From NCBI GenBank assembly GCA_014860565.1, contig JACZJN010000220.1, positions 1-64,000 of the forward strand: DNA of 64,000 nt, in the 5' to 3' direction. Shown here piece after piece: positions 33,177 to 42,702 of this stretch. The stretch is from Bacteroidota bacterium. GTDB taxonomy: Bacteria > Bacteroidota > Ignavibacteria > SZUA-365. The notes below the pieces were generated by a model. It was not told the DNA's origin. It made no database searches and was given only the letters and a program-made list of their open reading frames with translations. Each line of letters opens with the position of its first letter. Within the stretch, counting starts at the first letter, position 1. A program made the translations under genes and the position numbers.

Positions 33177-36100
33177 CTATGCTTTCGTCATTGGATGCTT
33201 GAGGACGGCCCCGTTACCTGTCTGTCCGTCGACGAGAATCATGACGTCCTCGGGGGAACGCACGTGGCGCGTGTGCTTCGTCTCCTCCACGCAGTCGAGC
33301 CCCGCCAGCCAGTCCCAGTCGACGGCATGCGCGTCGTTGTAATGGCGCAGCGTAAAATAGGCGATGCGGAAGGAGGTCAGGTTCTGGAAGAAATGCGAGC
33401 CCTGCGACGGATCGATGATCATGTTCGGCAGCGTCGTCTCCACGATTGCGCGGGCGTCGGAGATATCCGAGAAACTGACGGGAATACCCAATGACGGATC
33501 GCTGCTGCCCCAACGTCCGGGGCCGATCAGCAGATACGGACGTCGCTCACGCAGCAGCGCCTGATTGATCGCGCTGATCTCGCGCACCATTTCCCGCGTT
33601 CTCATCGCGTCAAAGCTTTCCGGCTTGATGTACACGATGTCGCGCACACGCGAAATCCCGTTGCCCAATGCCTTTTCGCAGCGGAAAAGCAACTGCGTCG
33701 GGTCGAGTGCCTCGATGTCAACGTTCGCCCCTGCCTCCTGCTTGACCATGGGACGCAGCTGAAGAAAACTGAATTCCGCGGGCAACGGCGTGCCGCTGCC
33801 CAGACGCACCGCGAATTCTATCTCCACGGGAGCGTTGACGGCGGTCTCGCACATGTTCACCAGCAGCTTGATGACCTGGTTCAGAGGGATAACCTCGGAT
33901 TTCAAAATCGGTGCAAACGTGATGATGCGCGTGCCGCTGCGGCTCATCCCTTCGTACAGTCTGTCGTCCTGTCCGGAATATGTGCTCGCGACGTGCGTCA
34001 GCGTACCATGCGCCTCGGCATCCTTCAGCTCGAGCTCCACGAGATTCTGATCTTCGCGTGGATACTTGCGGATGATGTCGGACTGCAGATCAAGCGCGAA
34101 AAACTTCAGCTGGGAATTATGGAACAGGTCCCTCGTTGTCCCGAACTGCGGATACACCGTCGGATAAGCCGGGGAGAACTGCAGGCTCGTCCCGCCGTCG
34201 ACAATGGTTCGCCCCAGTCCGAGTGCGAGATTCACCACGCCGTCTTTTTGCGTCGCCTTGCCGAAAGGGTAGTAGTTGAACGAACGTGCCACGCCGGACA
34301 CCCGCGGATAGAAATAGCGTCCATGCCGCGTCCCGACCATCTCCTGAATGATCACGGCCATCTTCTCCTCTTCGATGCGATTCGAAGTCGCTTCGATGTA
34401 GTTTTTCGCCTGCCGGAAATAGGTGGAAGCGAAAACGTACTTGATGGCCTGCAGCAGGTTGTGGAAGCGCACCGAGATGTCGGGACTGCTGTTCGGTATC
34501 ATCACCGTTGCATAAATACCGGCGAATGGCTGATACATCGCATCCTCGAGCAGGGAGGACGACCGGACGGCCAGGGGGAAGCGGGCCTTGTCGAGAATCG
34601 CCCGCAGATCGCCGAGGATGGTCGGCGGCAGATCGGCATGCAGGAAGGCGCGAAGGATTTCCTGATCGGAAACATTCTGCACCGCGAGCGAGAGCAGATC
34701 GTTCTGTTCGATGAATTCCGCGAACACATCCGTGCCCAGCACGATGGTACGCGGAATCGAGATGCGCATGTTCGGGAAATAATCCGGCTCGAGATACTTG
34801 CGCAGCAGATTGTCGGTGAATGCAAGACCACGCCCCTTGCCGCCGAGCGACCCTGACCCGATACGGAGGAAGGTGTCTTCGGCGTCATAATCCCCTCGCG
34901 CGAAATCGGAGATGACGCCTTTCTGATCCTGCACGAGCTGTTCGTTGATGGCGGCGATCAGATAGGCGCGCAATTCGTCCATCGAAGAAAACTGATTGAC
35001 CTTCACCGGCTTGAGACGGTTCGAGAGTTCAAACCGTGTGCGTGCCTTCAACCAGTTGCTGAAGTGGTCGCGCGAGGCATGGAACTCGAGACAGGCGTCC
35101 GGTACGAGATGCAGGCGCTCTCGCAGTTCGCGCAGATTGCGCGCACGCGTCACCTCGCTTCCGTCGGGCATGCGGAAGAGGAAATCGCCGAAACCGAAAT
35201 TGTCCTTCATGAAATCACTCAGCGACTGCAGCAGCATGCGGGAATTCTTGTCGACGAATGACATGCCTTCCTGCTCGATTTCAAAGCGAAGCTCCGTATT
35301 GGACGATTGCACGAGCACGGGCAGCTCAGGATTGTCGGCGCGCACGAGGCGCGCAAGCTTGAGACCCGCCGGTTCCGCTTCATCGTCGACCCCGGGGAAG
35401 GTCATGTCGGCGATGATGCCGAGCAATGTGTGTCGGTATTTTTTGTAGTAGGTAAGCGCCTCATCGAACGAACGCGCCAGAAAGATTTTCGGGCGCGCGC
35501 GCTGCCGCAGCAGCTTATCGGCAAAGTTTTTTCCCTCCTCGATCAGATCCTGCACCTGCTGGATCAGGTCTGCATACATCAGCGGCAGGTAGGAAGAATA
35601 GAACCAGGGAGAATCCTCGACAAGAAGGATGGTACGGACGCCGAACTCCAGGCAATCCACAGGTGCATTGCGCAGATCCTCAAACAGTTTGATCAGCGCG
35701 AGAAACAGCTTCCGGTCACCCGACCAGACAAACACGTTGTCGAAACAGGCCGTGCTTACTGTTTTCAGGAACAGTTCGAATTCCGCCGACGGGAAGGAAA
35801 GCAGCACCATGGGAATGTCCGGATGCTGCCGTTTGACCGAGGTGCAGAACGATGCCAGATCCATGTCCCCCAGCCGGAGCATGGAAATGACGAGATCGAA
35901 TTCCTGTGATTCGAGCAGTCGTAGCGCCGCCTCGCCCGAATTGACACGGATGATATGCGGAGCGTAATGCAGGTTCAGCTCGGTATACTCGTTGAAGATC
36001 GCCTCGGTCAACTGGCCGTCCTCGACCAGCGTGTAGTAATCGTAGAGGCTGGAAACGAGCAGAATGTTGTTGATGCGAAAACGCATCAGGTCGCGGAAAT

Positions 36101-36191
36101 CCAGCTGACGGATCTGCGGTACCGCCCCACCGACGCCATGGGTCAGGATCAGTTCGGTGACTTCGTCGCTATTGTTCGTGCGTGATTTCAT
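33177..36191 (-). CDS. PEP/pyruvate-binding (PPDK_N-like) protein with two receiver-like domains, paralogue 2
   Basis: 1004 aa, collinear with 28196-31234: 'NNILLVSSLYDYYTLVEDGQL', 'TILLVEDSP', 'GSLGGKGRGLAFTDNLL', 'AVRSSSLLEDAMYQPFAGIYATVM', 'LLIGPGRWGSSDPSLGIPV', 'DPSQGSHFFQNL'. Confidence 0.85.
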   Translation of the reverse strand: MKSRTNNSDEVTELILTHGVGGAVPQIRQLDFRDLMRFRINNILLVSSLYDYYTLVEDGQLTEAIFNEYTELNLHYAPHIIRVNSGEAALRLLESQEFDLVISMLRLGDMDLASFCTSVKRQHPDIPMVLLSFPSAEFELFLKTVSTACFDNVFVWSGDRKLFLALIKLFEDLRNAPVDCLEFGVRTILLVEDSPWFYSSYLPLMYADLIQQVQDLIEEGKNFADKLLRQRARPKIFLARSFDEALTYYKKYRHTLLGIIADMTFPGVDDEAEPAGLKLARLVRADNPELPVLVQSSNTELRFEIEQEGMSFVDKNSRMLLQSLSDFMKDNFGFGDFLFRMPDGSEVTRARNLRELRERLHLVPDACLEFHASRDHFSNWLKARTRFELSNRLKPVKVNQFSSMDELRAYLIAAINEQLVQDQKGVISDFARGDYDAEDTFLRIGSGSLGGKGRGLAFTDNLLRKYLEPDYFPNMRISIPRTIVLGTDVFAEFIEQNDLLSLAVQNVSDQEILRAFLHADLPPTILGDLRAILDKARFPLAVRSSSLLEDAMYQPFAGIYATVMIPNSSPDISVRFHNLLQAIKYVFASTYFRQAKNYIEATSNRIEEEKMAVIIQEMVGTRHGRYFYPRVSGVARSFNYYPFGKATQKDGVVNLALGLGRTIVDGGTSLQFSPAYPTVYPQFGTTRDLFHNSQLKFFALDLQSDIIRKYPREDQNLVELELKDAEAHGTLTHVASTYSGQDDRLYEGMSRSGTRIITFAPILKSEVIPLNQVIKLLVNMCETAVNAPVEIEFAVRLGSGTPLPAEFSFLQLRPMVKQEAGANVDIEALDPTQLLFRCEKALGNGISRVRDIVYIKPESFDAMRTREMVREISAINQALLRERRPYLLIGPGRWGSSDPSLGIPVSFSDISDARAIVETTLPNMIIDPSQGSHFFQNLTSFRIAYFTLRHYNDAHAVDWDWLAGLDCVEETKHTRHVRSPEDVMILVDGQTGNGAVLKHPMTKA

Positions 36192-36261
36192 TCGCCTTTC
36201 CGACGGGTGACGGCTGCATTGCAGGGAACGGTCATGCCGAGGTGCCCGGCCATTCCGCGTA

Positions 36262-37548
36262 TCACACCCATCCTCTCATCTTGCAGGCCTCGGCGACGCG
36301 GGCAATAGCGATCATGTAGGCCGCGTCACGCATAGGGATATTCCGGCGATGCGCCATCTGCGAGACCGCGAAATAGGCGTCGGTCATTTTCGTATCAAGT
36401 TTGGCGATGACTTCGTCGCGGGTCCAGTAGTAATTCATGTTGCTCTGCACCTGCTCGAAATAACTGCACGTCACCCCACCCGCGTTGGCGAGAAAATCAG
36501 GGATGAGCCAGATGCCTTTTTCCCGGATCACCGCATCGGCGGCGGGCGTCGTCGGTCCGTTGGCGCCCTCCGCCACGATGCGCACGCAGCCTTTGATTCC
36601 CTTGACCGTGTCGCGGTTCACCTGGTTCTCCATGGCGGCAGGGATGAGAACGTCCACCTCCTGTTCGATCCAGTCGTCTCCCGGAAGGACCTCGTACCCT
36701 GCATCGGCTGCCTTGTCGCGGTTGATTTCCCCGTAGGAATTCGTCATGCCGCGCAGTTGCTTGAGATCCACGCCGCCTTTTTTTCGGAAAGTGAAGGCGC
36801 TTTGCGCTTTCTGATCCCAGCTCGAGACAGCGATCACCGTGCCGCCATAAGAATGGAACAGGTCGATCGCGTACTGCGCGACATTGCCGAAGCCCTGCAC
36901 CGATGCCGTGCTTTCCTCAATGCGCATGTTGAGTTCGCCAAGCGCCTCGCGTACGGCGTAGATCACTCCGTAGCCAGTGGATTCGGTTCGGCCCAACGAA
37001 CCGCCGAGTCCGATCGGCTTGCCCGTGATGAAGCCCGGCGCATGACGTCCGGTGAGCACTTCATATTCGTCGAGCATCCAGAGCATGTGCTGTGCCGAGG
37101 TCATCACATCGGGTGCGGGTACGTCACGATCGGGGCCGACATTCTCGATGATTTTTCTCACCCACCCGCGGCACAGCGCTTCCTGTTCACGCAGGGAGAG
37201 ATTGTGCGGATCACAGATGACGCCGCCCTTCCCTCCACCGAGCGGAATATCGACGACGGCGGTTTTCCACGTCATCCACATGGCAAGCGCGCGCACCGTA
37301 TCAACCGTCTCCTGCGGATGGAAGCGGATGCCGCCCTTGCATGCACCGCGCGCGTCATTGTGCTGGATGCGAAAACCGCGGAAGACCTGGTATGAACCGT
37401 CGTCCATGCGGATGGGGATGTTGAAATGAAATTCCTTGTCCGGCGTGCGCAGCAGTGCACGCGTCGCTTCGTCAAGTCCGAGTTGCTCCGCGATCGCATC
37501 GAATTGCTGTTGTGCCATGCGGAACGGATTGAATGCTTCACCACTCAT
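36262..37548 (-). CDS. Glu/Leu/Phe/Val dehydrogenase family, paralogue 3 (more divergent glutamate dehydrogenase)
   Basis: Start placed at MSGEAFNPFRMAQQQFDAIAEQLG; 'DDGSYQVFRGFRIQHNDARGACKGGIRFHP', 'DIPLGGGKGGVICDP', 'VQGFGNVAQYAIDLF', 'LANAGGVTCSYFEQVQS'. Confidence 0.93.
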   Translation of the reverse strand: MSGEAFNPFRMAQQQFDAIAEQLGLDEATRALLRTPDKEFHFNIPIRMDDGSYQVFRGFRIQHNDARGACKGGIRFHPQETVDTVRALAMWMTWKTAVVDIPLGGGKGGVICDPHNLSLREQEALCRGWVRKIIENVGPDRDVPAPDVMTSAQHMLWMLDEYEVLTGRHAPGFITGKPIGLGGSLGRTESTGYGVIYAVREALGELNMRIEESTASVQGFGNVAQYAIDLFHSYGGTVIAVSSWDQKAQSAFTFRKKGGVDLKQLRGMTNSYGEINRDKAADAGYEVLPGDDWIEQEVDVLIPAAMENQVNRDTVKGIKGCVRIVAEGANGPTTPAADAVIREKGIWLIPDFLANAGGVTCSYFEQVQSNMNYYWTRDEVIAKLDTKMTDAYFAVSQMAHRRNIPMRDAAYMIAIARVAEACKMRGWV

Positions 37549-37681
37549 GCCTTGTCTCCTGGACAGTACGATATCAGGTGCGATCGGCCGCCTCCCGCGG
37601 TCTGCGGAATACGTCCTGAGCAAGCAAAGTATCATTTTTTCGCTTCCAACTCAATTCGTATCCGTTACTCCGGAATAAGCG

Positions 37682-37771
37682 GGCACAGAGGCACAGAGGG
37701 AAACGGGCAGGCCACTTACCGGGCAGCGGAAACTCTGTGCCTCTGTGCCTCTGTGCCTCTGTGCCTTTGTC
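37682..37771. repeat. Octamer repeat (GCCTCTGT)n with inverted counterpart, a potential hairpin, between divergent gdh paralogue 3 and PPDK_N paralogue 3
   Basis: ggcacagaggcacagaggg (37682-37700) and ctctgtgcctctgtgcctctgtgcctctgtgcctttgtcc (37733-37771). Confidence 0.85.
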
Positions 37772-37821
37772 CACGAATTCGCTATTTTCCTCCTGATATC
37801 CATTTTTTGGGGCGATGCGCA

Positions 37822-40800
37822 ATGAACATGAACAAGAAAGAAAAATCGCTGGGCGATCTGCTGTACGCTCTCGGGGAACGCGCCAAGGAACTCAACTGTC
37901 TGTATCATGTCGAGGAAGTATTGTCGCGGAAAGATGCCGCGGTGGAAGACGTGCTTCAGGGCATCATCGCGGCCATTCCGCCCGGATGGCAGTTTCCCGA
38001 CATCTGCCGCGTGCGCATTCGTCTCGGCAAACGCGCGTACACCTCACCGGAATTTCAACCGACGCAGTGGAAGCTGGCGTCCTCGATCGTCGTGCAGGAC
38101 AAGGTGGAGGGCAGCATCGAAGTCTATTATGAGCGCGAGGTGGGCACCGCGGACGAAGGGCCGTTCCTCCATGACGAACGCAAACTCATCAATACCATCG
38201 CGGAGCGTGTCGGTCATTACCTGCTGCATCAGCAGCTGAAAAACGTCTTCAACGAATGGCAGACGCTCAAGGAGCAGCTTGCGGAGAAAAAGCGGCCCGA
38301 GTGGAAAGTCATTCTGGAAATGCTTCGCCGCACGGACCAGAATCTGTACACACGCATTTCGCGCAAGATGCTCAACCGCCTCTGCTGGTCGGGCATCAAG
38401 ATCGCCTGTCAGCTGATGCAGCGATTCAGTACACGCAACGGCGACAATCAGGAAGTGTTCGGTGAAAGCAACCGCCCCCGGCAGCGCGAGGAGCTTTACA
38501 ACTTCATGTCCTCAAGCGACGAGATCTTCCAGATCGCAGCAGAGCATCTCAGCGAGGAAGAAATCCTTTCCCTGATCCAGAGGTGGATAAAGGATGACAA
38601 GGCCTCCTTCCTCGTCAACACGGTCGAAAATCTCGACACGTCGCTCTCGGAGATCGTCGACGCCATCGGACGCTTCTATCACATCTTCCCCGAGGGCATC
38701 GACATGTCGACGTCCACTGAGAAGGGCCTCCGCGTTTCACTCATCCGCCGCTTCTTCACCGAACAGCTCCCCTATATCAACGTCGCGAAGCACTACCTGG
38801 AGGTGCGGGATTTCGCGGAACTGATTCGCCGTATCATTTTCCACCAGAAGAGCCACGGAAAGCTGGGGGGGAAAAGTTCGGGACTCTTCCTCGCCGGCCA
38901 GATCATCCGCAAGGAATCCGAGGAAAGCGGCCGCTTCAAATCCGTGCGCGTACCGAAAACCTGGTACATCACTTCCGACGGAATCCTGAATTTCATTCAC
39001 TACAACAATCTGGAAGAAGTCTTCAATCAGAAATACCTCGATATCGAGCAGGTGCGTGAAGAGTATCCGTCGATCATCCAGGTGTTCAAGAATTCATACT
39101 TCTCGCCCGAGTTCATCAAGGGACTCACCATGGCGCTGGACGATTTCGGCGACATCCCCCTGATCGTGCGCAGTTCATCGCTGCTTGAAGACAGCATGAA
39201 CGCAGCGTTTTCCGGAAAGTACAAAAGCCTGTTCCTCGCAAACACGGGGACGAAGGCAGAACGAATGGCAGCGCTGCTCGACGCGATCGCTGAAGTGTAC
39301 GCCTCGACGTTCGGACCCGATCCGATCGAATACCGGGCCGAACGCGGACTGCTCGATTTCCACGAGGAAATGGGGATCATGATCCAGGAAGTCGTCGGCG
39401 CACACATGGGCAAATACCTCATGCCGGCATGGTCGGGCGTCGCCTTCAGCCACAACGAGTTCCGCTGGTCTCCGCGCATCAAGCGCGACGACGGGTTGAT
39501 ACGCCTCGTCCCCGGACTCGGGACGCGGGCGGTGGACCGCGTCGGCGACGATTACCCCGTGCTCATCGCGCCGGGGCAGCCCTCATTGCGCGTGAACATA
39601 ACTCCAGATGAGATTGTCCGTTATTCTCCCAAGAAAATCGACGTCATCAACCTGGAGAGCGGCTGTTTCGAAACCATCGACATTCTCGACCTGCTGCGCG
39701 AAACCGGACATTCGTATCCTGGCATCAACAACATCGTGTCGTTTTACGACGGCGATACAATCCGGCAGCCGTTCGGATTCGATCTGGATTTCGAGAACAG
39801 CATTTACGCCGTCACGTTCAACGGCCTGATCGCCAACACGCATTTCCTCAAGGACATCCGCGACATGCTGCTGCTGCTCCAGCAGCGCCTGCAGACGCCT
39901 GTGGATATCGAATTCGCCTCCGACGGGAAGAATCTGTACCTGCTTCAATGCCGGCCGCAGAGCTTCACCCGCCACAACATTCCCGCGCCGATTCCGCAGG
40001 ACATTCCGCGGAGCCGCATGCTGTTCACAGCCAATCGATATATCTCGAACGGGCACGTCCCGAATATCACGCACGTCGTGTATGTGCATCCGGAACGCTA
40101 CGCTGAATTGCCCGACCGGCAGGCGCTGCTTTCGGTGGGACGCTGCGTGGGCCGTCTCAATAAAATTCTACCCAAGCGGCAGTTCATGCTCATGGGTCCC
40201 GGACGCTGGGGCAGCCGCGGCGACATCAAGCTCGGCGTGAATGTCACATACTCCGACATCAACAACACGGCCCTGCTGGTTGAGATCGCGCGCGACCAGG
40301 GCGGCTATCTTCCAGACCTGTCGTTTGGGACACACTTCTTCCAGGATCTCGTGGAGGCATCCATCCGCTATCTGCCGTTGTATCCGGACGAGGCCTCCGT
40401 GTATTTCAACGAACCATTTCTGACACACGGCAAGAATGTTCTTGCCGATATTCTTCCCGACTACGCGTTTCTGGCGGATACTGTTTTCGTCGTCGACGTG
40501 GAGGCGAGCAGCGAAGGGAAAATTCTGCGTGTGTTGATGAACGCGGAAATCGAACAGGCGGTATGTTTCCTCGAAGACCCGGTCAATGTGCAGCCCGAGC
40601 CGCAGGAATTGCCGGCACCCGTGCAACGGACAATCGAGGATCACTGGGAATGGCGTCTCCGCATGGCCGAACGTCTCGCTTCCGATATCAATCTCGAGGA
40701 TTTCGGCGTGAAAGGCCTCTACATTTTTGGAAGTACAAAAAACGGGACAGCCGGTCCGTCCAGCGACATCGATTTGCTGGTCCATCACGACGCGAGCCCC

Positions 40801-41004
40801 GAGCAGATGCAGTGCCTTCAGCACTATTTCCTCGGATGGGGACAGTCATTGGCGGAAGTCAATTTCCTGCGTACGGGCTACCGCATCGAGAATATTCTCG
40901 ACACTCATTTCGTCACTGATGAGGACATCGCGCGCCGCTCCAGCTACGCCGCAAAGATCGATGCCATCACTGACGCCGCGCGTCCGCTACGTGTGCGCAC
41001 GTAA
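37822..41004 (+). CDS. PEP/pyruvate-binding (PPDK_N-like) protein, paralogue 3, with N-terminal GAF-like sensor and C-terminal nucleotidyltransferase domain
   Basis: ATG 37822 (MNMNKKEKSLGDLLYALGERAKELNCLYHVEEVL), in frame with the long ORF; 'LGGKSSGLFLAGQII', 'IVRSSSLLEDSMNAAFSGKYKSLF', 'LYLLQCRPQ', 'LMGPGRWGSRGDIKLGV', 'SFGTHFFQDL'; C-terminal 'LYIFGSTKNGTAGPSSDIDLLVHHD'. Confidence 0.85.
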   Translation: MNMNKKEKSLGDLLYALGERAKELNCLYHVEEVLSRKDAAVEDVLQGIIAAIPPGWQFPDICRVRIRLGKRAYTSPEFQPTQWKLASSIVVQDKVEGSIEVYYEREVGTADEGPFLHDERKLINTIAERVGHYLLHQQLKNVFNEWQTLKEQLAEKKRPEWKVILEMLRRTDQNLYTRISRKMLNRLCWSGIKIACQLMQRFSTRNGDNQEVFGESNRPRQREELYNFMSSSDEIFQIAAEHLSEEEILSLIQRWIKDDKASFLVNTVENLDTSLSEIVDAIGRFYHIFPEGIDMSTSTEKGLRVSLIRRFFTEQLPYINVAKHYLEVRDFAELIRRIIFHQKSHGKLGGKSSGLFLAGQIIRKESEESGRFKSVRVPKTWYITSDGILNFIHYNNLEEVFNQKYLDIEQVREEYPSIIQVFKNSYFSPEFIKGLTMALDDFGDIPLIVRSSSLLEDSMNAAFSGKYKSLFLANTGTKAERMAALLDAIAEVYASTFGPDPIEYRAERGLLDFHEEMGIMIQEVVGAHMGKYLMPAWSGVAFSHNEFRWSPRIKRDDGLIRLVPGLGTRAVDRVGDDYPVLIAPGQPSLRVNITPDEIVRYSPKKIDVINLESGCFETIDILDLLRETGHSYPGINNIVSFYDGDTIRQPFGFDLDFENSIYAVTFNGLIANTHFLKDIRDMLLLLQQRLQTPVDIEFASDGKNLYLLQCRPQSFTRHNIPAPIPQDIPRSRMLFTANRYISNGHVPNITHVVYVHPERYAELPDRQALLSVGRCVGRLNKILPKRQFMLMGPGRWGSRGDIKLGVNVTYSDINNTALLVEIARDQGGYLPDLSFGTHFFQDLVEASIRYLPLYPDEASVYFNEPFLTHGKNVLADILPDYAFLADTVFVVDVEASSEGKILRVLMNAEIEQAVCFLEDPVNVQPEPQELPAPVQRTIEDHWEWRLRMAERLASDINLEDFGVKGLYIFGSTKNGTAGPSSDIDLLVHHDASPEQMQCLQHYFLGWGQSLAEVNFLRTGYRIENILDTHFVTDEDIARRSSYAAKIDAITDAARPLRVRT

Positions 41005-41011
41005 TAACCGT

Positions 41012-41084
41012 TCTCCGGAGGATGAGCCTTCAGGCGCGTCCCTCCCTTTCCTCTCCGGAGGATGAGCCTTCAGGCGCGTCCCTC
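41012..41084. repeat. Two identical 33-bp direct repeats, 40-bp period
   Basis: tctccggaggatgagccttcaggcgcgtccctc at 41012-41044 and 41052-41084. Confidence 0.92.
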
Positions 41085-41094
41085 TAAAAACAAC

Positions 41095-41955
41095 TTAGAG
41101 CAGTTCCCGGGTTGCGTTCTCGGGCGCATTGGGATCAAAACGAACGAGCGCGAGTTCCGGCCCGCGATGCGCCGCGCTGTAGCACCAGCATTCTCCCAGT
41201 TGCTCCTTCCAGTTCCCAGTAATCGAGGCGGATTCGTGAATATGTCCATGCAGCGTGATACGCGGCTGCCGCTGCAGAATGAATTTCCGAATCGCGACGC
41301 TGCCGACATGCACGTCGAGCGGTGCGTGATCGATTTTCCTGCCGTCCAACGCGGCACGGTCGAGCGCCGTGTTATAGGGTGGCGCATGAAAAAGCATGAT
41401 CGCACGGGCAAGGTCCGCATCCGCGGTGAGCGCGGCAAGATCATCCTGTATCGTCGCGTAGCGTGTCTCGGAGAGATCGGCAGGCACACTGCGTCGACCT
41501 TCTTCGGGCGAGATGCAGCCCGGCTCCACATAGCGCGAGACATCGTAACGCTCCCAGTCCTTGAGCTGAAAGGGCGACGGCGGCACGTAGCTGTAGCCGT
41601 ACACGGGATGTTCACCGACAGTATCGCGGCGTCCATGCAGATAGGTCCATAGCGCGGTATGTTCGACACCGAGCAGCGCTGATTCGACGCGCCTCGGATC
41701 GTCGTTGCCGAGGATGAGAAACACGCGTGGATATTCGTCCCCGAGTTCTTCCTGCAGGCTGCGCAACTGTGCCGCAAGGTAATCCTCGATGAAATCAGTC
41801 ACGACGGGGAATTGCGATGCAGTGGCGCGATGCGCTCCGGGGAGGAGGTCACCACCGAGGAGCACCGCATCGGGCCGTTCGCGGCCGATCGCGGCAAAGA
41901 GTTGTTCGTAACGGTGCTGATGTCCGTGGAGATCTGAAACGAAAAAGCAGAGCAT
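41095..41955 (-). CDS. Metallophosphoesterase
   Basis: FFVSDLHGHQHRYEQLF, LLGGDLLPG, LILGNDDPR, MLFHAPPYNTALD, TLHGHIHES. Confidence 0.88.
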   Translation of the reverse strand: MLCFFVSDLHGHQHRYEQLFAAIGRERPDAVLLGGDLLPGAHRATASQFPVVTDFIEDYLAAQLRSLQEELGDEYPRVFLILGNDDPRRVESALLGVEHTALWTYLHGRRDTVGEHPVYGYSYVPPSPFQLKDWERYDVSRYVEPGCISPEEGRRSVPADLSETRYATIQDDLAALTADADLARAIMLFHAPPYNTALDRAALDGRKIDHAPLDVHVGSVAIRKFILQRQPRITLHGHIHESASITGNWKEQLGECWCYSAAHRGPELALVRFDPNAPENATRELL

Positions 41956-41964
41956 GAGAAACGG

Positions 41965-42591
41965 TTACCGCCGGGGAGTGATGTAGTAATGCATGGAGAG
42001 TACGGCGAATGAATAGCCATCCTTGTCGTCGCCGCGCACGATGAGGTCCCACTTGTCTGTGTTCGTGTATGTCACACCGAACAGCGCGCGCACGCCCAAC
42101 CGTCCCCACGACACGACCTCGACACCGGCCGCGCCCGAAAATGTGAGGTATTTCAACGATGAGGATTCGAAAGTGTTGCGTCCCTCGCGGAGTTCCGGAT
42201 CGATGATGACTCCTCCGCCCCGCAGCTGTACGATCGGGAAAACGCTGCCACGCAGGGTTGGGATGCGCAGCTCGAGCACCACGCCGCCGCCCACAAAGCG
42301 TGTGTTCGATTCCATGTCATCCGCCGTCGACCGCATGAAGCCCCCGCCGCCGTAGAGGCCGAACGCGAAATTTTTGTGCGCGATGAAAGCGAGTTCGAGA
42401 TTTGCTATCGGACGAAAGTGGTAATTCCTGGACTCCTTTGTCAGATCGCTCCCCAGCACTCCTACGCCTGCTTCGAGTCCGATACGCCAGGAGCGGACGC
42501 GGGGAGCATACGGATAGCCTCGCAGCTGTGCCTCGGCCGGTGAAACGAGGAGAATGGCAAGGAGGCAGGCAAGAAAGACAAAGCGTTTCAT
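41965..42591 (-). CDS. Putative outer-membrane beta-barrel protein
   Basis: Signal MKRFVFLACLLAILLVSPAEAQ; glycine/aromatic-rich beta pattern. Confidence 0.65.
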   Translation of the reverse strand: MKRFVFLACLLAILLVSPAEAQLRGYPYAPRVRSWRIGLEAGVGVLGSDLTKESRNYHFRPIANLELAFIAHKNFAFGLYGGGGFMRSTADDMESNTRFVGGGVVLELRIPTLRGSVFPIVQLRGGGVIIDPELREGRNTFESSSLKYLTFSGAAGVEVVSWGRLGVRALFGVTYTNTDKWDLIVRGDDKDGYSFAVLSMHYYITPRR

Positions 42592-42702
42592 GAAAAACTC
42601 TTAGATTGGAGGCGAAGGATATGCACAGCGGTTGCGGGCTCGAGCAGCTTTGGAATGCGCATGACTGTGCCGCTAGTATAAGAAAAATACGACAGGACCG
42701 CA

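Noticed and set aside
41012-41084. Possible mini-CRISPR array (33-bp repeats, 40-bp period)
   Set aside because: Only two copies, 7-bp spacer far too short, no cas genes nearby.
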